In this document: positions 7,833-16,667 of the stretch, piece by piece
How positions within the stretch are numbered: position 1 is the first letter of the stretch
How the letters are laid out: each line of letters begins with the position of its first letter
Assembly (NCBI RefSeq): GCF_006439055.1
Contig: NZ_RCZC01000004.1
Coordinates: 1 to 44,646 of the forward strand
DNA: 44,646 nucleotides
Reading direction: 5' to 3'
From: Sphingomonas glacialis
GTDB taxonomy: Bacteria > Pseudomonadota > Alphaproteobacteria > Sphingomonadales > Sphingomonadaceae
Program-made: the position numbers and the translations under genes
The notes under the pieces: model-generated
Told to the model about the DNA's origin: nothing
The model's input: only the letters and a program-made list of their open reading frames with translations
The model's database searches: none

Positions 7833-7964
7833 CCTGTTCTGATCGTGTCTGGATATGCCGAGGCCGGAGGAATCGATGCGTCAATCGCCCGGTTGACCAA
7901 GCCTTTCCGTAGCGCGGATTTGGAGACTAGCCTTGCTGCACTAGCGGTCGCCGCCTCCCAATAG
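7833..7964 (+). pseudogene. Remnant of a response-regulator receiver domain (hybrid kinase C-terminus)
   Basis: Frame from 7833 to TAG 7962-7964 reads V-L-I-V-S-G-Y-A-E, then G-I-D-A-S, then R-L-T-K-P-F-R and D-L-E-T-S-L. This is the last ~43 residues of a receiver domain, including the conserved Lys-Pro. It closely matches the C-terminus of the MHYT hybrid kinase at 13501-16308 (V-L-I-V-S-G-Y-A-E and L-T-K-P-F-R again). No upstream part of a kinase is present, so it is a scrap of a lost paralogue or of a rearrangement. Confidence 0.75.
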
Positions 7965-8092
7965 CGGAGGTTGCGCGCGCATCTTCAATTTCGGCCCGGC
8001 GCTGTTGGTAAGGTGTCGCCTTTGCCGACTTCGACGTGCCTTCGCAGAATGGCTAGAGGGTCGCTGCCTGTACGCTCGAGCGATCGCTACCA

Positions 8093-8353
8093 TCAAGCGT
8101 GCGCTGGGAGGCCCTGCGCGATGACGTGCTTGCTCTCAACAAACACTCTCTCGCCGCGCGAAGTCCGCAATGGACGGATCCGATCAGCCGTGCGCGTGAC
8201 CAAATCCATATTGTCGCGCACCCAACGTTCTCGGTCTTCGAACGGCATCGGATGCCCAGCCGTACCCTCGATCGCTTCGCGCGATACGACGACGATAAAC
8301 CCTACGCCTTTTCGAACCATCGGAAATTCGATGGTCTCGCTAAACACGTGCAT
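8093..8353 (-). CDS. Small hypothetical protein (86 aa)
   Basis: The start is ATG at 8353, preceded by GGGAGAG about 8 nt upstream; a longer reading to 8440 has no such leader. The protein begins M-H-V-F-S-E-T-I-E-F-P and has a hydrophobic strand G-V-G-F-I-V-V-V-S-R-E-A-I-E. It then has a charged helix with W-V-R-D-N and ends in a short strand. The strand-then-S-R-E-A-L/I-E pattern recalls the small DUF1488-type proteins of proteobacteria, but I cannot confirm this. There is no signal or membrane segment. Its neighbour on the same strand (8483-8716) has a similar size and layout. Confidence 0.5.
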   Translation of the reverse strand: MHVFSETIEFPMVRKGVGFIVVVSREAIEGTAGHPMPFEDRERWVRDNMDLVTRTADRIRPLRTSRGERVFVESKHVIAQGLPAHA

Positions 8354-8482
8354 CAGCAGACTCTCCCTTATTATTTTCAGGAAGGTTGATGTGCGGTTAA
8401 GCAATTTGCAAGCAATATGTCCATTTCGGACCTGTGCCAAATGCGTACAGCCGAATGGCCGGCGGGCCGCCTGATGACCGAC

Positions 8483-8716
8483 TCAGCAAATTTTCCGTTC
8501 GGCCAGACCCGGATCCGCTCCGGCTGCAATTATCACGGCTCGAAGCGCGGGAAGGCTCTGAAAAAGCGTGTGCTCAGGATCACTGAAATCGACGGCAGTC
8601 AACTTTCGAACGTCGATCGCAAAGCTACGTCTTTCGCCGTTGATCATCGCATCGAACTTCAGGTCGGTAGCCTTCCAGCGAATGGTTCCATCAACAATTT
8701 GGAGATCGGCGGCCAT
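8483..8716 (-). CDS. Small hypothetical protein (77 aa)
   Basis: ATG 8716 was chosen, with a GGGA-type purine stretch about 9-10 nt upstream; the longer reading to 8821 is Arg/Cys-rich and unlike a protein start. The sequence alternates short strands (L-Q-I-V-D-G-T-I-R-W, L-K-F-D-A-M-I) with a central R-R-S-F-A-I-D-V-R-K-L-T and a C-terminal helix. This compact alpha/beta layout is like the downstream 8093-8353 product, and the two may be distant relatives. Function unknown. Confidence 0.45.
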   Translation of the reverse strand: MAADLQIVDGTIRWKATDLKFDAMINGERRSFAIDVRKLTAVDFSDPEHTLFQSLPALRAVIIAAGADPGLAERKIC

Positions 8717-8854
8717 GTCTGATCGTCCCATCATCTTTTCGCGCGGATGGTGCGCGTGCTGCTCGCCGGACGCAAGACGCAGCCTCGGCGGGCGGCAACG
8801 TCGCCGCTGCAATCCCTCCACAATGGCAAGCGGTTCGCCGGCGGGCAGGCAAGC

Positions 8855-9196
8855 TTACACGGGCAGACGATGGGCCAGCCAGCTTATGTCGTGCCGTTTC
8901 CATTCAACCTCAGCCAATTCTGCCCAGTTGCCAAGGCTGATCGTTGCAGCGCCCTGCGCTAAGTGCGAAAGACCCAGCCACTGCGCGACGGCGTCGCGGA
9001 GGTTTCTTCCGTCGGGTTTCCCGACGTCGAAAGGGGGTTCGAGATGCAGAACGGCCGGCCCGTCCCAAGGTATCGATTCCACGCCTGATTGCCCCACGCC
9101 TAAAGCCGACAGTGGTGCGCGCGCTAAACATCTTCCACAAGTGCCAACAGAAAAGCGGGCCTGCCGCAGCCGCACCTTCGCGCGAGTGCGCCGCAA
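8855..9196 (-). CDS. Hypothetical protein (113 aa at most), weak
   Basis: The C-terminal 65 residues look protein-like: R-N-L-R-D-A-V-A-Q-W-L-G-L, then A-T-I-S-L-G-N-W-A-E-L, then W-K-R-H-D-I-S-W-L. The N-terminus is Arg-rich and probably not real, so the true start is unclear. I recognise no family. It lies in a stretch with several broken genes and may itself be a remnant. Confidence 0.3.
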   Translation of the reverse strand: MRRTRAKVRLRQARFSVGTCGRCLARAPLSALGVGQSGVESIPWDGPAVLHLEPPFDVGKPDGRNLRDAVAQWLGLSHLAQGAATISLGNWAELAEVEWKRHDISWLAHRLPV

Positions 9197-9542
9197 GGAG
9201 CACGTCTCCCTCGCGCGCTACTGCAATAACCACCCCGACAAGCTCGACGCATGCGACCAGCGGGATTTTGGTGCGGTTGTCAGCGCGCTTGGCAGCAATC
9301 TCATGGCCGGATTTGCAAAATGATTGCGCGGCGCGCCGACAATCAAGCCGATGGCCACCCTAGCTCCGCCGAATTCTCAATGCTGGGAGAGCTCACCAGA
9401 ACTTTGGCCGATTAGGCATACGGAGGATGCCCCTATAGAGGGGGCGTGACGCCGGCACACGCTGAATGCGTCCGCTCAGCCCAAAATCGATACGATGAGG
9501 ATGGCACCGTAATGACCCCACCCGAAGCCGCGCCGACGCAAG

Positions 9543-9863
9543 GATTTCCTAGCCCAGTTGCGCCGCGTTAACGGTGCTCGGCTCGCGGCGTGGTGCAGCG
9601 AAACCGAACTGACCGATGGCCTATTCCACGCCGCCGATCTCGGTGGCAAGTCGGGGAGGTGTTGAATGTCGTCAAAAAGCTGCACCGCGGAGTGGCGGGC
9701 TGGCGCGCATCGCGCGCCACCGTCGCGGATCTCGGCGGAGAGATCGGCGACGTCCATTTGCCTCGACAAGCTCGCAGCGCATTATGACATCGATCTGGCG
9801 GAAGCCACTTTGGTGAAGTTCAACGCGACATTGGACAAGGTGGCGCTGCCGCACCGCTTGCCC
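9543..9863 (+). pseudogene. MazG-like nucleotide pyrophosphohydrolase, two frameshifts
   Basis: Three consecutive plus-strand frames give one protein in order. First is F-L-A-Q-L-R-R-V-N-G, then E-L-T-D-G-L-F-H-A-A-D-L-G-G (about 9546-9655). Second is G-E-V-L-N-V-V-K-K-L-H-R-G, then A-T-V-A-D-L-G-G-E-I-G-D-V (about 9655-9755). Third is I-C-L-D-K-L-A-A-H-Y-D-I-D-L, then K-F-N-A-T and P-H-R-L-P (about 9760-9863). The E-x-x-E / E-I-x-D-V acid motifs, the I-x-L-D-x-L helix and the K-F-N-x-T end are typical of phage-like MazG-related dNTP pyrophosphatases. The product is destroyed by two frame changes. A dead IS3-group element begins about 70 bp downstream. Confidence 0.7.
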
Positions 9864-9956
9864 ACACCGACCGCCCTGACGTCGGGCAACAGGTCGACGC
9901 ATTCGCTGCGCCGATCCTGAACTGCGCCGGGTCTCCCCGAGGCGTTGGGTTGTGAC

Positions 9957-10862
9957 TCATGCTGCCATATCGATGTTGTCGGCGGCAGCATATTGATCTT
10001 CTGCCTCGGCCGGCAGGATGTTGCCTGTGGGCCCAACAGCCGGTGATGGTTGATCCATTCGACCCATTCGAGGGTCGCGTATTCCACCGCTCCGAAGGAT
10101 CGCCAGAGGCCACGGCGATGGATGACCTCCGCCTTGTAGAGGCCGTTGATCGTCTCGGCTGAAGCGTTGTCGTAGCTGTCGCCGACGCTGCCAACCGGGG
10201 GCTCGATCCCGGCCTTGGAGAGGCGCTTGGAGTACTTGATGGACACATATTGCTACCCCCGGGTCGCTATGTGTATGAGGCCACCCCGATGGGCCGGCCG
10301 ACGATCGTGAAGCGCCTATTCCTAGGCATCGAGGACGAAGTTGGCATGAGCCGTCCTGCTGGCCCGCCAGACTACGATCCGCCGAGCATAGATAGGTATC
10401 GATGACGAAGGCGACGTAGACGAACCGCGCCCAGGTCGCGACGTAGGTGCAGTCTGAGACCCACTCCATGTTCGGCGCTGGCAGGTAGAACTGGCGGGTG
10501 ACGTGATCAAGCGGGCATGGCGTCGCCTTGTAGCTGATCGTAGTGCGCACCGGCTGGCCCCGGAACACGCCTTCTAAGCCCATCTCGCGCATCGGTCGCG
10601 CAACCGTACAGCGGGAGACGGGCACGCCCTCCCGTATCATCTGCCACCAGAGCTTGCGCGCGCCGTAGACTGCGAAGTTCTCGGCGAACGTGCGGGCTAT
10701 CTCGCGCTCGAGAGCGACATCTTGCCGCGCCCGCGCCGACAGGCGTGTCGGATCCCGTTCCTGCGCGACGCGCCCGTGAGAGGTGGATGGGGCGATCGGC
10801 AGGATACGGCAGATCGGCTAAACCCGATAGGAATCACGGTGATCGTCAATGAACGCGATCAT
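9957..10862 (-). pseudogene. IS3-subgroup transposase OrfB, stop codon plus frameshift
   Basis: The gene would start at ATG 10862, overlapping the end of orfA as is normal for IS3 elements. It reads [14 protein letters not shown] and meets an in-frame TAG at 10819-10821. The frame then continues to Y-G-A-R-K-L-W, V-S-R-C-T-V-A-R and W-V-S-D-C-T-Y-V (first catalytic Asp). It shifts frame near 10390 and resumes with I-K-Y-S-K-R-L, V-G-D-S-Y-D-N-A, then A-E-T-I-N-G-L-Y-K-A-E (catalytic Glu) and Y-A-T-L-E-W-V. At least two lesions make it a pseudogene. Confidence 0.8.
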
Positions 10863-11165
10863 CGCTGGAACGGGCCGTCGAGGTCTGCCCGCGCAAAATA
10901 TACAGATGCCTTGCGCAAAATCTCGTTGGCCTGCCGCAGCTCACGCCCCCCCTCGAGCGTCTTTACCTTTTCGGCAACCTCGATTGGGACACCGGCACGC
11001 TTGCCGCTGTTGTCCTCAGCCTTCTTCACCCACTCATGCAGCGTATGCGGAACGCAGCCAATCTTCTCCGCGATCGACAGCACCGCTGCCCAGGGTGAGG
11101 GATAATCCTGCTCATGGTCGAAAGCCAGCCGTACCGCGCGTTCGCGAACCTCCGGCAGAAACTTG
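10859..11165 (-). pseudogene. IS3-subgroup transposase OrfA (helix-turn-helix)
   Basis: The frame reads [14 protein letters not shown], then [13 protein letters not shown], then [11 protein letters not shown] and a C-terminal [15 protein letters not shown]. These are the hallmarks of IS3 OrfA: an HTH_Tnp_1 fold followed by a leucine-zipper-like tail. No ATG or GTG lies at the expected start near 11165, and the only in-frame GTG is internal (11083). I therefore treat it as decayed or start-less. Confidence 0.65.
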
Positions 11166-11349
11166 TTTGTCGTCTGGCTTATACAGGCTCCACCTTGTCA
11201 GAAGTTGGAGCCTCCGGCAAACCCCGCGCGGTTCACCTATCGACGTCAACTGTCAATATAGCCGCGCTCTCTGCATCTATCTTCAGATAGCTTCGTAGCT
11301 TCGTAGCTTCATAGCTTCCCATGGCTTCTACGGGGCGCTGGTGCTACGA

Positions 11350-11583
11350 ATGCTATATCGCTTTATGCTGATTGCCGATGGTAAAACCCTGTACGATGAT
11401 GTGGTTGCCGAACTTCCGAACCTTGAAACGGCTTGCTTTCGTGCCGTTAGGATCGCGCGCGATATCATTGCGGAAGAAGCGAAGTCGGGAAACATCCCGA
11501 TAGGATGGTCAATCACGATTATCGATGAAACCGGTGAATTAGTGGCGACAATGCCGTTCGAAAACACCGTTACGCTCCACTGA
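11350..11583 (+). CDS. DUF6894-like small protein (77 aa)
   Basis: ATG 11350 gives M-L-Y-R-F-M-L-I-A-D-G; a GTG at 11341 is the alternative. The layout is that of DUF6894-type proteins: an initial aromatic strand, then D-D-V-V-A-E-L-P-N-L-E-T-A (normally G-x-E-L-P-D-L-x-A-A). A helix with A-R-D-I-I-A-E-E and a final strand I-I-D-E-T-G-E-L-V-A-T-M-P-F follow. The function is not known; such genes are often multicopy in alphaproteobacteria. Two more relatives occur in this window, one broken (11827-12070) and one intact (22438-22692). Confidence 0.6.
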   Translation: MLYRFMLIADGKTLYDDVVAELPNLETACFRAVRIARDIIAEEAKSGNIPIGWSITIIDETGELVATMPFENTVTLH

Positions 11584-11653
11584 TGTGCAAGCCGCCTAGG
11601 CTCCAAAGCTCAGTCCGACCACTGCCACCATCCTTGGCAACCTTCGTGCGCGT

Positions 11654-11827
11654 TTGGAGCTCAAGGACGGTACGACCCTCTTCGCGCATGTAACCGCCAA
11701 TCTCGATCACTTCCCCGCGGGCCCTCCACGAATGCTTATGTTTTACGAATGGATTGGCGAGCAGTCGCGGCGAACAACTCGTCGCCGTTATACGCTGCGA
11801 TTTGGAAAACTTAGTCGGGGCAGGTGA
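11654..11827 (+). CDS. Possible fragment, 57 codons, overlapping the next DUF6894 start
   Basis: The frame reads L-E-L-K-D-G-T-T-L-F-A-H-V-T-A-N, then M-L-M-F-Y-E-W-I-G-E-Q-S-R-R-T-T-R-R-R-Y. It ends in TGA that overlaps the ATG at 11827 (TGATG). It has no good start; TTG 11654 is only a candidate. The composition looks coding, and the stop-start overlap suggests former coupling to the broken DUF6894 gene downstream. Family unknown; it may be a remnant. Confidence 0.28.
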   Translation: MELKDGTTLFAHVTANLDHFPAGPPRMLMFYEWIGEQSRRTTRRRYTLRFGKLSRGR

Positions 11828-12070
11828 TGCGATATTTCTTTAACATGGCGAACTGTCCTTCCCACGCCGCCCCCCGCCGGGAACAGTCTTCCGACACCGG
11901 ATGCCGCACGCGCAGCGACTACACAACATACAGGAGAGATTTTGACCGCTAACGCTGATGAGGTTTGGGACGCGAACGAATCAACGGTGACCGCTGCCGA
12001 GCGTAGCGTGATCCGCTTCACCGTCACGGTGCTTGTACAACGTGCTGGTGCAATGCGCGCGGACCCGTAG
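11827..12070 (+). pseudogene. DUF6894-like gene, frameshifted
   Basis: It starts M-R-Y-F-F-N-M-A-N (a textbook DUF6894 opening) and then loses frame near 11850-11890 at a C-rich run. A second frame gives P-T-P-D-A-A-R-A-A-T-T, then G-E-I-L-T-A-N-A-D-E-V-W-D-A-N-E-S-T-V-T and I-R-F-T-V-T-V-L, with TAG at 12068-12070. The two pieces together restore the family layout. Confidence 0.65.
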
Positions 12071-12280
12071 ATATCTAACGTGGGCCGCCAAAACCGGATC
12101 GCGCAGCACAACCACGTTCCCTCCCGCGACCTGGCAACAGGATGCAGAAGCGGTGCCCAAAACCATGTTTTCACGCGGCACGCGAATGCTTTTCGGTCGT
12201 TGGGGTCGTCGGTTGATAAAGCGCTCATTCCGCTTCCGACCAACGGCGGACATGTACAGATGCCGCGTCGAGAGAGGATG

Positions 12281-13153
12281 CTAGTGCCGCAGATGCCGTG
12301 CGAGCGCCTCACCCACGGCCGCCATCCCGCGAGCATTTGGGTGATACGGTATGAAGCCACGACCATCCGGCCGCGGAAAACCTGTGACCCATGGCTCTGC
12401 GCTACAGGCATCGTGGCCTTCGGATAGTTCGGAAGCTTTTAAAAGCTTGGTCCGGGTTTCAGCAGCTACTCGTGCGGTAAGCGCTGCTAAACGCTTTGCA
12501 GTCGCGCGGCTCGCATTGGCGTCCTCCGCGGTCAGCGGAACAGCCGGACAGGTTCCTGCTCTGGGTAGCACCTGCACGTAGTCGACAAAAACGATCAGTG
12601 CGGCGGGCGACTTTTCACGAACCACCGATACGATTCTCCGCACTGCGATAGCGAGTTTGCTCCAGGAGGTTTCTGATATGCTTCGCGGATCAGGACACTT
12701 GCCGCCCGGTGTTCCGAGGGGTGGAAATGGAAAGCTGCGACAAGAAGCCGATCCAAGATTGCCGATGAAACCGACATCGTTGCCGCCGATGGTTATCGTA
12801 ACAAGCCGGGTATCCGCCGCCAAAGCCTCGATCTGTGGCGGCAACTCCTTCCACGGCCCAAGGATGTGTTCAGTCGTGGCACCGCTGCAACTGACGTCCC
12901 GCAGCCGCAAATCCAGGCTGCGAGCCAAAACGTGCGCATAATTATAAATCGAGCGTGCACAGCGAGTCTGAGGCTCATCAGCGGGTGTGGCGACTCCGGG
13001 ACCCGCGGCGAAAGAACTTCCCATCGCCACATAGCCGGCTCCCGGCAATATCGTGACGCGTGGGCCGGGAGCGGCGGCGACACATCCGCCAAGGAGCGCT
13101 GCGTAGCTAAGCAGCGTGCTGCCTCGCCATTTAAAATTGACGTTAAGTGACAT
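12281..13153 (-). CDS. SGNH/GDSL hydrolase, predicted lipoprotein
   Basis: The product is 290 residues. The N-terminus has a short signal with a lipobox (L-L-G-G-C, Cys near residue 24), so it is probably a lipid-anchored periplasmic or outer-membrane protein. SGNH blocks are visible: block I as G-S-S-F-A-A-G (Ser nucleophile; usually GDS), block III as I-G-G-N-D-V-G-F, and block V as Y-H-P-N-A-R-G with the catalytic His. Four or more extra Cys in the middle (C-A-R-S, C-S-G-A, C-R-S-F, C-P-D) suggest disulphides, as in secreted actinobacterial-type SGNH lipases. Likely an esterase or lipase; substrate unknown. Confidence 0.8.
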   Translation of the reverse strand: MSLNVNFKWRGSTLLSYAALLGGCVAAAPGPRVTILPGAGYVAMGSSFAAGPGVATPADEPQTRCARSIYNYAHVLARSLDLRLRDVSCSGATTEHILGPWKELPPQIEALAADTRLVTITIGGNDVGFIGNLGSASCRSFPFPPLGTPGGKCPDPRSISETSWSKLAIAVRRIVSVVREKSPAALIVFVDYVQVLPRAGTCPAVPLTAEDANASRATAKRLAALTARVAAETRTKLLKASELSEGHDACSAEPWVTGFPRPDGRGFIPYHPNARGMAAVGEALARHLRH

Positions 13154-13500
13154 CCCCAGTCAATTCCTCCGTCGATCGACCCGCGTCCCGGCTGGAAGCC
13201 TGTTGCATAAGCCGCAAAACCTGCCGTCCCGCAATCCAGACGTTGCCCTTGTGATCGGACAAGACCCCTACTTTAACCAGTATGGATGACAGATTTTGGG
13301 GAGTCGGCGCGGGTTCCCAATACAGAATCCTCCGTTCATGCAGGCCATAGCACGTTGAGATACCGCAGCGCGAGAATTTGCCAGCTTTTGGGACCGGACG
13401 GATGAAGCCGGCCAAACTCGCCAACAATCCATATGAACACGCGTCCGGTCTTTAGAGAAGCGGCTGGAGCGATAAATGACCAACGATGGTCAGGCACCTG
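13154..13500. other. Gap between hydrolase and hybrid kinase
   Basis: A minus-strand frame at 13143-13427 (94 codons) overlaps the hydrolase start by 11 bases (its TAA follows the ATG). Its second half (K-V-G-V-L-S-D-H-K-G-N-V-W-I-A-G) looks somewhat protein-like, but there is no recognisable family and its start is unclear. A motif resembling the dispersed repeats (cgcgtccggtctttag) sits at about 13440. Nothing else is seen. Confidence 0.3.
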
Positions 13501-16308
13501 TCATCCTATCAGCTGCCTCAGGCTGGAGGCAAGGTCGTCCCGACGGAACGGTTTCGTCAGCCTGGGGAGCGTCGCGTCGATCCCGGCCGTTTCCGCATAG
13601 CCAGACACGATGAGGACCTGCCGTTCAGGGGCCAGATTACGCACAGTGCACGCGAGATCAGTGCCCGTCATCCCGGGCATGAGGTGGTCCGTCACCAGTA
13701 AGTCGAATTGTACTCCCGCGCCCATCAACCGAAGCGCCTCCTCGCCGGAGCTGGCCTCGATCACATGGTATCCGAGATCGGCGAGCATGTCCGCAGTGGT
13801 CATGCGCACCATGTCCTCGTCGTCGACAACTAACGCGGTGCCGGTCATCATCGGGGAAACGACTTTTTCGGGCATCGTTTCGACCTGAGCCTCCGCAGCG
13901 CTCACCGGGAGCCACAGCTCGACAGTCGTGCCGACGCCAATCTGGCTCTGCAGCGTAAGCGCTCCGCCGAGTTGCGAAGCGAGGCCGTGGACCATCGACA
14001 GCCCCAGGCCGGTTCCCTTGCCAACGCCTTTCGTCGAAAAGAACGGCTCGGCGGCGCGCGCGAGCGTCGCCTCGTCCATGCCCGATCCGGTGTCCGCGAC
14101 CGAGATGTAGAGGTAGCGCTCGGCATTCAGACCCGAGCGGTGGCCCGGTCCGACCGTCTCGGCGCGCGCCGACAGGTGCAGCGTACCGCCATCCGGCATG
14201 GCATCGCGCGCGTTGACCGAGAGGTTGAGGATGGCCATTTCGAGCTGGTTCTGGTCGGCGCGCGCGCACGGAAGGTCGGTGCTCACGTCGATCACGAGCT
14301 CGACCTGCGGGCCGGTTGTGCTTGCGACGAGGTCGCGCATTCCCTGTACGAGCAGACCGATGTCGACCGCGACGGGTTGCAGGGGCTGGCGTCGCGCAAA
14401 CGCAAGCAAGCGTTGAACGAGTGTCTTCGCCCGCTCCGCCGATTGCATGGCGCCCGCGATCAAGCGCTGCTCGCGTTCCCCGCCGACGCCCTTGCGCTGG
14501 AGCAGGTCCAGGCTGCCGATGATCGGCGTCAGCAGATTGTTGAAATCGTGTGCCACGCCGCCGGTGAGCTGTCCCATGCTCTCCATCTTCTGGCTCTGGC
14601 GTAACGCATCCTCCACCGCCTCGCGTTCCTCGAGGGCAGTCGCGACGCGCGCTTCGAGCGTTGCATTCAACTCGCGCAGCGCCTCCTCGGCACATTTTCG
14701 GCTCGTGATCTCCACCGCCGTGCCCGCGACGCGCAGGCAGCGCCCAGCCTCGTCGAAAACGCCGCGACCCTTGGCGGCGACCCAGCGAACGACTCCGTCC
14801 TCTTTGCCGACCGTGCGATACTCGACGTCGTACAGCGCGCGCTGTTCGGGATCGATCGCCGCGGTGAACGCCGCCATCGTCGGCTCGCGATCGTCGTCGT
14901 GCAGACCGCCGTAAAAGTTCTCGAACGTGACCGGAACGCCGGGGGAGATGCCGAACATGGCCTTCGTCCGGGCGGGCCAGACCAGCGCGTCATTGACCAC
15001 GTCGAGGTCCCAGAACCCGACCTCGGCATTGTCAACCGCAAGCCGCAGCCGCTCTTCGCTTTCACGCAGCCGCGCTTCGGCCCCGATCCGCCCGACGTGC
15101 GCCCAGCACCGCTCGACCGCCTCCTTGACGAGCGAGATCTCGAACGGGGTCCAGTCGCGCGCGCGGTCCTGATGGACCGCCATCATCGCCGACAGCCGGT
15201 CGTCGCTGATCAGCGGGCAGCAGATGATCGCGTCGATCGCGATCGCCTCGAACATCTCGCGCCCCTCGCCAGGAGCGAGTTCGCGAACAACGTTTCGCAC
15301 GACGAGCGCCTGCCCGGCGCGAAGGTCGCTTGCCGCGCGCGGGCCGAACAGGTCAAGATTGTACTCTCCGACCGAACTTTCCAGCCCTGGAGCTGTGTAG
15401 TCGCTCCTGATCCAGAACCGGTCGCCGTCGGGGCCGACGTCGGCATAGGCACACCGCGACGCGCCCAGCTTGCGTCCGAGCAGTTCCGACGCAGCGCGCA
15501 TAGCGTGCCATGCGTCGGAAGACCGGAACAGTCGATCGTTGAGCTCGGTAAGGAACCGCAGACGATCCTCGCGCGCAGTGCCCCGACGCAACAGGCGCTC
15601 GACCCATACCGCCCCCAGCCCTAGCAGCAGAACCAGCAGTGTGAGCAATCCGATCGCTGTCGCCAGATACGCTTGTCCTACGGTGGCCAGGCCGTCCTGT
15701 GGGCCGACGCCGCGCGACGGCGTGAACGTCGCGGCGTACATGCCGACGTAATGCATGCCGGCAATGGCGACGCCCATCGCAACCGAGGCTCCCGCGCGGC
15801 CGCCCAGCCGGTGCTCGCGACCCGCGAGCCAGACGGCCAAGGTCGCCGCGACCATTGCTATCGCGACCGATACCGCGACCCATCGCGCGTCGTAGGTCAG
15901 CGTCGCGGGGATCCGCATCCCCGCCATCCCTAGATAGTGCATCGACACCACGCCGGCGCCGATCAGCAGACCCGCGGCCAGCGTCCTGGAAGCCGCCGCC
16001 CGCCGCCAGTCGACGATCGCGAGTCCCGCACCGGTGAACCCGATCGCAAGGCAAAGCGAAAGCAGGGTTGCCGTGATTTCGTAGCTCATCAACATGCCAG
16101 GCATGCTGAAGGCGAGCATCGCAACGAAGTGCATCGACCAGATCCCGCCGCCCAGCGCGGTGGCGGCGGCGGCCAGCCAGGCGGAACGCGAACGGCCACT
16201 CGAGGTCCGGATGCGGCTCGCGAGGCTCAGCGCAGTGAACGCGCCGATAATCGCGATCACGATCGACAAGGAGACGAGATATGGATCGTGGACGCCAGTC
16301 ATGGTCAT
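13501..16308 (-). CDS. Hybrid histidine kinase: MHYT-GAF-PAS-HisKA-HATPase-REC
   Basis: ATG 16308 (M-T-M-T-G) gives 935 residues; a GTG at 16326 is possible. Residues 1-250 form a seven-helix MHYT sensor with three repeats (W-S-M-H-F-V-A-M, V-S-M-H-Y-L-G-M, A-G-M-H-Y-V-G-M), proposed in the family to bind copper and sense O2, CO or NO. A GAF-like region (about 270-410) and a PAS domain (about 420-545) follow. Next come the H-box G-G-V-A-H-D-F-N-N-L-L, N-box N-L-S-V-N-A-R-D-A-M and G-boxes D-T-G-S-G-M and G-T-G-L-G-L. A C-terminal receiver (V-V-D-D-E-D-M-V, phospho-acceptor Asp in L-L-V-T-D-H, Lys in T-K-P-F) ends the protein. It is a transmembrane sensor kinase with its own receiver. No cognate regulator is adjacent. 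Confidence 0.92.
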   Translation of the reverse strand: MTMTGVHDPYLVSLSIVIAIIGAFTALSLASRIRTSSGRSRSAWLAAAATALGGGIWSMHFVAMLAFSMPGMLMSYEITATLLSLCLAIGFTGAGLAIVDWRRAAASRTLAAGLLIGAGVVSMHYLGMAGMRIPATLTYDARWVAVSVAIAMVAATLAVWLAGREHRLGGRAGASVAMGVAIAGMHYVGMYAATFTPSRGVGPQDGLATVGQAYLATAIGLLTLLVLLLGLGAVWVERLLRRGTAREDRLRFLTELNDRLFRSSDAWHAMRAASELLGRKLGASRCAYADVGPDGDRFWIRSDYTAPGLESSVGEYNLDLFGPRAASDLRAGQALVVRNVVRELAPGEGREMFEAIAIDAIICCPLISDDRLSAMMAVHQDRARDWTPFEISLVKEAVERCWAHVGRIGAEARLRESEERLRLAVDNAEVGFWDLDVVNDALVWPARTKAMFGISPGVPVTFENFYGGLHDDDREPTMAAFTAAIDPEQRALYDVEYRTVGKEDGVVRWVAAKGRGVFDEAGRCLRVAGTAVEITSRKCAEEALRELNATLEARVATALEEREAVEDALRQSQKMESMGQLTGGVAHDFNNLLTPIIGSLDLLQRKGVGGEREQRLIAGAMQSAERAKTLVQRLLAFARRQPLQPVAVDIGLLVQGMRDLVASTTGPQVELVIDVSTDLPCARADQNQLEMAILNLSVNARDAMPDGGTLHLSARAETVGPGHRSGLNAERYLYISVADTGSGMDEATLARAAEPFFSTKGVGKGTGLGLSMVHGLASQLGGALTLQSQIGVGTTVELWLPVSAAEAQVETMPEKVVSPMMTGTALVVDDEDMVRMTTADMLADLGYHVIEASSGEEALRLMGAGVQFDLLVTDHLMPGMTGTDLACTVRNLAPERQVLIVSGYAETAGIDATLPRLTKPFRRDDLASSLRQLIG

Positions 16309-16412
16309 CAAACGACAGTTCCACACAGGCCTGACGGGTGCAACTCCGCGCGGCCATCCGCGGCCGCGCGCAGTGTTGCCGCTGCTCGGCTAATGTTGTG
16401 CGTGTATGAGAA

Positions 16413-16619
16413 TCAGTCTTTCTGGATCACCGCGTCGGCCCGTTTATCGATCTTGTGCTCCTCCGCCTTTGTCATCCGCCCCGCTTTCGCGGCCTGGCTC
16501 GCCCGGGCTTTGGCGTTTTTGGCATGAGCGGCATCCTCGATCGGATAGGCCCTCTTTTCGGGTTCGGCGAACTTGCCGGCCGGCAACTTGTCCCGGTCGT
16601 CTTCGGACAATTTGGTCAT
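16413..16619 (-). CDS. Small charged hypothetical protein (68 aa)
   Basis: Two ATGs (16625, 16619) are possible. GGAG abuts the first but stands 6 nt before the second, so M-T-K-L-S at 16619 is preferred. The sequence is hydrophilic and Lys/Ala-rich: D-D-R-D-K-L-P-A-G-K-F-A-E-P-E-K-R-A-Y-P-I, then D-A-A-H-A-K-N-A. This D-K-L-P-x-x-x-F-A-x-P...Y-P-I-x-D-x-x-H-A-x-N-A pattern is known from small phage- and stress-associated proteins of unknown function. No membrane segment. A nested inverted repeat lies just upstream. Confidence 0.6.
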   Translation of the reverse strand: MTKLSEDDRDKLPAGKFAEPEKRAYPIEDAAHAKNAKARASQAAKAGRMTKAEEHKIDKRADAVIQKD

Positions 16620-16667
16620 GGCCATCTCCTGCAGTTTCGTAAAACACCGGAAAGCGCGCTTGGTTCA

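Larger units (their letters stand above)
9936..11218 (-). mobile_element. Decayed IS3-family (IS3 subgroup) insertion sequence, ~1.28 kb
   Basis: The element carries an orfA-orfB pair on the minus strand. Both ends share an imperfect inverted repeat when read inwards: GAGGC, nine bases, TGAC at 9939-9956 on the left, and the same spacing (complement at 11198-11215) on the right. The ~1.28 kb length fits IS3 elements. Both orfs are damaged, so the element is inactive by itself. Exact ends and target duplication were not resolved. Confidence 0.65.

Noticed and set aside
13658..14695. Long minus-strand frame inside the hybrid kinase
   Set aside because: Out-of-frame Arg/Gly-rich shadow of the kinase, with no motifs.
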